A stretch of 9,201 nucleotides of DNA, taken from Planctomycetota bacterium (GTDB taxonomy: Bacteria; Planctomycetota; Planctomycetia; Planctomycetales; Planctomycetaceae). Under the pieces are notes generated by a model, which was not told the origin of the DNA, searched no databases, and was given only the letters and a program-made list of their open reading frames with translations. Location of the stretch: positions 1 through 9,201 of the forward strand of contig JAADHY010000368.1 of NCBI GenBank assembly GCA_013151585.1, read 5' to 3'. Below are positions 7,001 through 9,201 of the stretch, piece after piece (within the stretch, counting starts at the first letter, position 1; each line of letters begins with the position of its first letter). A program made the position numbers and the translations under genes.

Positions 7001-7267
7001 GACCAACGCGGTTGGGTGGCCGAATCGTGCTGGCAGGATACTGGTTGGAATCCGCAGTGCTACATCGCGGTCGACGGCGACCGGCGACAGTGGCGCGTGG
7101 AGATGGCTCTGCCTCTGACCGAACTGGCTCCTACGGTGCCGCGTCGGCAAACGGTCTGGGCTGTCGGCGTGGTCCGGACGATCCCCGGTGTCGGCCTTCA
7201 GAGCTGGACTCCCGAGGCCGGCCTTGCTCCTCGTCCGGAATCCTTCGGTCTGGTCGAATTCGATTGA
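4079..7267 (+). CDS. Large exported protein: YCF48-type propeller, degenerate PIG-L-like domain, helical repeats, CBM9-like C-terminus
   Basis: The product has 1062 residues. Residues 1-36 look like a signal peptide (basic start, hydrophobic 15-27). Residues 50-355 hold seven units of the pattern 'hydrophobic-x-F...GW.VG..G', near 52, 92, 142, 192, 233, 280 and 321. Six end in a DGG/NGG box plus Trp (76, 126, 175, 257, 304, 345), the YCF48/BNR-like propeller signature. Residues 361-535 resemble PIG-L/LmbE deacetylases (LLAVYPRSS, GDQGYRSVVSVTARDD, RPSVVVIDQ, FELAGLSPWQTMRVFV), but the HPDDE and HPDH metal motifs read YPRSS and DASR. Residues 615-860 are charged and helical, TPR-like (for example DLAETTLMELVRRYPEHP). 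Residues 868-1062 match CBM9/DOMON-like domains (PHLDGLLTDACW, FLYFAAVL, DRVSLYLDLD, WRVEMALPLTEL). Function is unknown; a surface scaffold or carbohydrate-binding role is inferred. It seems to be a single-gene unit. Confidence 0.85.
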   Translation: MRGHGRPVVIAPRLTAAWSIVVCCACLSNPVRTGAGDVSDVRPSPQQDDASLFAVDFVGPRTGWAVGDHGTVWRTIDGGRTWQFLPTPVDCSLRDVCFLTDQVGWIVGGGFEPFTQAAFGVVWHTTDGGRTWKRLDRRRLPMLIAVRFFGPKTGIVVALASPEGSKDRAGVFVTTDGGETWEQLTGELAGSWRGADFIGTGTGVVVGRRGRVGLVGGRKLLPPRVEALGRRDLHDVRLMPNLTGWLVGDGGLVLRTTNGGIVWQEPAHPLPEEVRDVFDFYAVACHKQKAWITGAPGSVIWHTSDGGATWLAQMTGQSLPLYAVDFPTERMGYAVGAMGTILRTEDGGATWQTVRAGRRRAALLAVYPRSSQVSFELLSRYAGDQGYRSVVSVTARDDLGPDGFRRRNSDLQLHQAVLAAGGCVAQIGWQLSLTDLPDLQRSPQTLVAAWLRQTEGRLPDVLIGRLVSELRTWRPSVVVIDQSDPQDASRDILRQAMLAAVGQAADATRWLEHFELAGLSPWQTMRVFVRCPSAEAASVRLDPNQLLPRIGSTPALIAADGYGLLGLPLPAAQPEPYALIWDAHSTESAPAAVRDFWSGLVLAPGSAARRSLPPVDAELVDRKLELARKQRNLAAISDRFLDSPVHSAQLVAHLSDFTDGLSDDRAAVQLLRLANQFIGRHRWDLAETTLMELVRRYPEHPTAGPAMQWLFSYWSSAELAWQRNRKTVAQSSRRQTNRKAVVEEVHQAIQRLAAGESDELTESQRIAQAAAMAPVTQKERAVPWRIAQQTQWQSQAIALTREMQRRFPKLVESPQVQLALAALTRRQGARAGADRIYARLQAEQSGLWKKVADAEIWLVHRKGSPKPYALCRRTPQAPHLDGLLTDACWRDADPMTLRWAYPATADTSEPATGYLARDDQFLYFAAVLPRVKGVPIERPQYEGRRHDADLTQHDRVSLYLDLDRDYSTYYAIHIDQRGWVAESCWQDTGWNPQCYIAVDGDRRQWRVEMALPLTELAPTVPRRQTVWAVGVVRTIPGVGLQSWTPEAGLAPRPESFGLVEFD

Positions 7268-7340
7268 CTGCGGCCAACACGGCAGTTCTTTTCTGGGTCA
7301 ACAGAAGAAGACGCCGAGCTTGAAAAGTCCGCGCAAATCG

Positions 7341-7400
7341 CAGACAGTCCCATGGAGCCATTGGGCAGACCGCGGTCATGGCTCGATGGACTGACTGCCC
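7341..7400 (+). other. Long imperfect hairpin with a competing pairing, between two co-directional genes
   Basis: CAGTCC-C-ATGGAGCCAT (7345-7361) pairs with ATGGCTCGATGGACTG (7378-7393): 14 pairs, one bulge and one G/G mismatch. It extends outward by three more pairs (7341-7343 with 7395-7397) across an A/A mismatch. The 16-base loop contains the perfect palindrome GACCGCGGTC (7368-7377). GGGCAG in the loop (7363-7368) can also pair with CTGCCC (7395-7400), which would compete with the outer part of the main stem. It lies about 75 bases after the large gene and 80 before the RNase HII-like gene. No T-run follows, so a terminator is not shown; RNA processing, attenuation or a protein-binding site are alternatives. 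Confidence 0.45.
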
Positions 7401-7468
7401 GGGACCGTCACGAGACGGAAGCCGCCGCTCGGTTCCGCAGGTCTTGACTCCCGGATGGTCGATGGACC

Positions 7469-7473
7469 GGAGG
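7469..7473 (+). promoter_or_regulatory. Ribosome binding site deciding the start at 7482
   Basis: GGAGG lies 8 bases before the ATG at 7482. The in-frame ATG at 7455 would add nine residues ahead of the conserved ARLIGMDEAG start and lies upstream of this site. Confidence 0.7.
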
Positions 7474-7481
7474 ATTCTCGC

Positions 7482-8426
7482 ATGGCCCGGCTGATTGGAA
7501 TGGATGAAGCGGGTTACGGACCGAATCTGGGGCCGCTGGTGGTGACGGTCACCGTGTGGCAGGTTCCCGGCGAGCCCGATGGGATCGACTTGTGGACGCA
7601 ATTCAACAAAGTCGTCACTCGGCAGTTGCCGGTCGCGGCCCCGATGCTCCATATCGATGACTCAAAGCGAGTCTACCAACCTGCGCGCGGTTTGGCGTCG
7701 TTGGAAAAATCAGTGCTTTGCACGTTGCGGCTGCTGGGTTATCGTCCGCGTTCGTTTCGGGAGCTATGGCACATGCTCTGCACCGCACCGTATCCGGATG
7801 ACCGTTTGCCGTGGTACCAGTGCGCCGACGTGCCGCTGCCGGCTGTCGCCGACTCGAAGGCGATCGACATCGCTGCCGCGCGCTGGTCAGATTGCTGCCG
7901 GGACAACGGCATCCAGTTGAAAACCGTTTGCTGCGACGTCGTCGTTCCGGAACGATTCAATCAGTTGGTTCGGATGTTCGACAGCAAAAGTCACGCCCTG
8001 TCGCACATCAGCTTGCAGTTGCTGCGGCGAGTCTGGCAGCCGGACACAACCGAGCCGACTCTGATTATCGCCGACAAGCACGGCGGCCGGAATCGGTACG
8101 AGGGACTGCTTCAATCCGCGATGGACGGCCGGATGGTCCGACGCCTCGAAGAGCACCGTGTGGTGAGCCGCTATCGGATCGGAGCGTCAGAAATTCGCTT
8201 TCAAATGAAAGCGGAAAACCATCTTCCCGTGGCCGTGGCTTCGCTGGTGAGCAAGTATTTGCGTGAACTGGTCATGGACGGCTTCAACCGGTTCTGGCAG
8301 CAGCGTCGGCCGACCTTGAAGCCAACCAAAGGTTATCCTGTCGACGCCAAACGGTTCAAAAGGGAGATCGCGGATATTCAAGCCGCGCTGGGCATCGACG
8401 ACGAGCGGCTGTGGCGGCAGCGATGA
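7482..8426 (+). CDS. Divergent, enlarged RNase HII-like protein
   Basis: The 314-residue product carries the order of landmarks of ribonuclease HII. IGMDEAGYGPNLGPLVV (residues 5-21) matches the DEAGRG-x-GP motif. HIDDSKRV (57-64) matches the DSK motif. LIIADKHGG (194-202) offers the third acidic residue (Asp198). KAENHLPVAVASLVSKYLRE (243-262) matches the GD...AAAS..AK..RD block. KGYPVDAKRF (283-292) matches the GYPT..H tail. RNase HII cuts RNA in RNA:DNA hybrids at ribonucleotides using two metal ions. Two signature residues differ here: the Arg of the GRG motif is Tyr12, and the fourth acidic residue is Glu245 rather than Asp. A Cys/Trp-rich insertion (about residues 85-155) makes it about half again as long as the usual ~200 residues. 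It may be a separate RNase H-fold family whose substrate I cannot predict. It is cytoplasmic, and activity is plausible because Asp8, Glu9, Asp198 and Glu245 are acidic. Confidence 0.78.
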   Translation: MARLIGMDEAGYGPNLGPLVVTVTVWQVPGEPDGIDLWTQFNKVVTRQLPVAAPMLHIDDSKRVYQPARGLASLEKSVLCTLRLLGYRPRSFRELWHMLCTAPYPDDRLPWYQCADVPLPAVADSKAIDIAAARWSDCCRDNGIQLKTVCCDVVVPERFNQLVRMFDSKSHALSHISLQLLRRVWQPDTTEPTLIIADKHGGRNRYEGLLQSAMDGRMVRRLEEHRVVSRYRIGASEIRFQMKAENHLPVAVASLVSKYLRELVMDGFNRFWQQRRPTLKPTKGYPVDAKRFKREIADIQAALGIDDERLWRQR

Positions 8427-8500
8427 GTCGATAGATGAGAGGCAGTTGCAAGCGCGGAGCTGCAGATCGGCATTTTGCGAAGCCTCGCCGCTCGCTGCTC

Positions 8501-8548
8501 CACTCCTGATTCCCGTCTCTTTCTTGCCTTCTGCCTTCTATTTTTTTC
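8501..8548. repeat. Pyrimidine-rich tract with a tandem heptamer, between convergent genes
   Basis: The plus strand is nearly all C and T. It contains two perfect tandem copies of GCCTTCT (8526-8532 and 8533-8539) and ends in T8 interrupted only by the junction A (8539-8547). Such degenerate heptamer tracts occur in cyanobacteria and, as I recall, planctomycetes. The T-run might help end transcription of the rightward gene, but I found no strong hairpin directly before it. Confidence 0.4.
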
Positions 8549-8560
8549 GGAAGCGGGCTC

Positions 8561-9201
8561 TCAGCTCTCGAAGTCGAACTTCGCCGCCATCGGCATGCGG
8601 CGGCCGCTGCCGAAAGCCCGCGCCGACAGCTTAATCCCAGGCGGCATCTGACGTCGTTTGAATTCGTTCCGGTCTAGCCGATCGGCCACCCAGCGGACCG
8701 TCTCAGGCGGAAAGCGATCCAACAAACTCGACACCGACGCTTCCCGCTCGATCAGCTCTTCCAAGATCGCATCGAGTACGGGATAGGGTGGCAACGTCTC
8801 CTGGTCGAACTGATCGGGAGCAAGCTCGGCGCTGGGAGGTTTTGTCAAGACGTTTTCGGGGATCACCTCACGGCCTTCACGCACTTCGTTGACATAACGC
8901 GCCACCGCGTAGACGTCTTTTTTGAAGACGTCCGCGAGAACGGCGAAGCCGCCGGCCATGTCGCCGTACAGGGTGCAGTAACCGACTGCCAGCTCGCTCT
9001 TGTTGCCGGTGGCCAGGGCTAGCCAGCCGTTGTGGTTGCTTCGAATCATGACCAGAGCGCCGCGGATGCGCGCCTGCAGATTCTGGTCGGCCAGTCCCGC
9101 CGGATCGCTTCGCAGCTCCTCGCCCACCACCGGCGTCGATTCGAACGCGCGGTGCACCGCGTCGATCGGAATGATCTGGTAATCGATACCGAGGTTGTCC
9201 G
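8561..9201 (-). CDS. nadE: Glutamine-dependent NAD+ synthetase, C-terminal part (cut by right window edge)
   Basis: The minus strand is open from the edge to the stop at 8561-8563, giving 212 residues. NLQARIRGALVMIRSN is followed by LATGNKSELAVGYCTLYGDM and AGGFAVLADVFKKDVYAVAR, the ATP/deamido-NAD binding core of NAD synthetases. The C-terminal tail FKRRQMPPGIKLSARAFGSG and RRMPMAAKF is typical of the long, glutamine-hydrolysing enzymes rather than of the short ammonia-dependent E. coli form. The enzyme amidates deamido-NAD to NAD+ with ATP, the last step of NAD synthesis, in the cytoplasm. The PP-loop (SGGxDS) and any N-terminal glutaminase (nitrilase-fold) domain lie outside the window. 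The gene is convergent with the RNase HII-like gene. The GTG at 9155-9157 is internal: conserved sequence (NLGIDYQIIPIDA) continues upstream of it to the edge. Confidence 0.93.
   Translation of the reverse strand, partial: DNLGIDYQIIPIDAVHRAFESTPVVGEELRSDPAGLADQNLQARIRGALVMIRSNHNGWLALATGNKSELAVGYCTLYGDMAGGFAVLADVFKKDVYAVARYVNEVREGREVIPENVLTKPPSAELAPDQFDQETLPPYPVLDAILEELIEREASVSSLLDRFPPETVRWVADRLDRNEFKRRQMPPGIKLSARAFGSGRRMPMAAKFDFES

Noticed and set aside
1..9201. CRISPR array, tRNA, insertion sequence or phage genes
   Set aside because: I found no regularly spaced repeats, no tRNA-like cloverleaf, no transposase or integrase motifs and no terminal inverted repeats flanking a cargo.

Overview
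The window reads as chromosomal DNA from a GC-rich member of the Planctomycetota, possibly a Pirellulales-type lineage. Three things point there: a Tat-exported DUF1501 protein, a tetrahydromethanopterin (H4MPT)-type gene pair in an otherwise bacterial context, and a very large secreted multidomain protein with YCF48-like and CBM9-like modules. The assignment is inference from gene content. I see no rRNA, tRNA, CRISPR array, transposase or phage gene.

Layout from left to right. (1) Positions 1-518, minus strand: the N-terminal part of a DUF1501 protein that runs off the left edge. (2) Positions 519-874: a divergent control region with one good sigma70-like promoter facing right. (3) Positions 875-1627 plus stop, plus strand: a KduD/IdnO-like short-chain dehydrogenase. 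(4) Positions 1637-1835: a convergent gap holding a perfect GC-rich hairpin. (5) Positions 1836-3598, minus strand: a two-gene unit of a DUF447 protein followed by beta-ribofuranosylaminobenzene 5'-phosphate synthase, the GHMP-fold enzyme that starts methanopterin synthesis. (6) Positions 3599-4078: a 480-base non-coding stretch with a run of consecutive hairpins. (7) Positions 4079-7267, plus strand: a 1062-residue exported protein with a predicted seven-bladed YCF48-type propeller, a PIG-L/LmbE-like domain without its zinc ligands, a helical repeat region and a CBM9-like C-terminal domain. (8) Positions 7268-7481: a gap holding a long imperfect hairpin with a competing pairing. (9) Positions 7482-8426, plus strand: a divergent, enlarged RNase HII-like protein. 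(10) Positions 8427-8560: a convergent gap with a pyrimidine-rich heptamer tract. (11) Positions 8561-9201, minus strand: the C-terminal part of glutamine-dependent NAD+ synthetase, cut by the right edge.

Only the DUF447/beta-RFAP synthase pair is a clear functional unit; it implies an H4MPT-dependent one-carbon pathway whose other genes lie elsewhere. The other genes look like single transcription units with housekeeping (nadE, RNase H-like), sugar-acid metabolism (SDR) or cell-surface (DUF1501, propeller protein) roles. The least explained items are the propeller/pseudo-PIG-L/CBM9 protein, the RNase HII-like protein with altered signature residues, and the two structured non-coding stretches.
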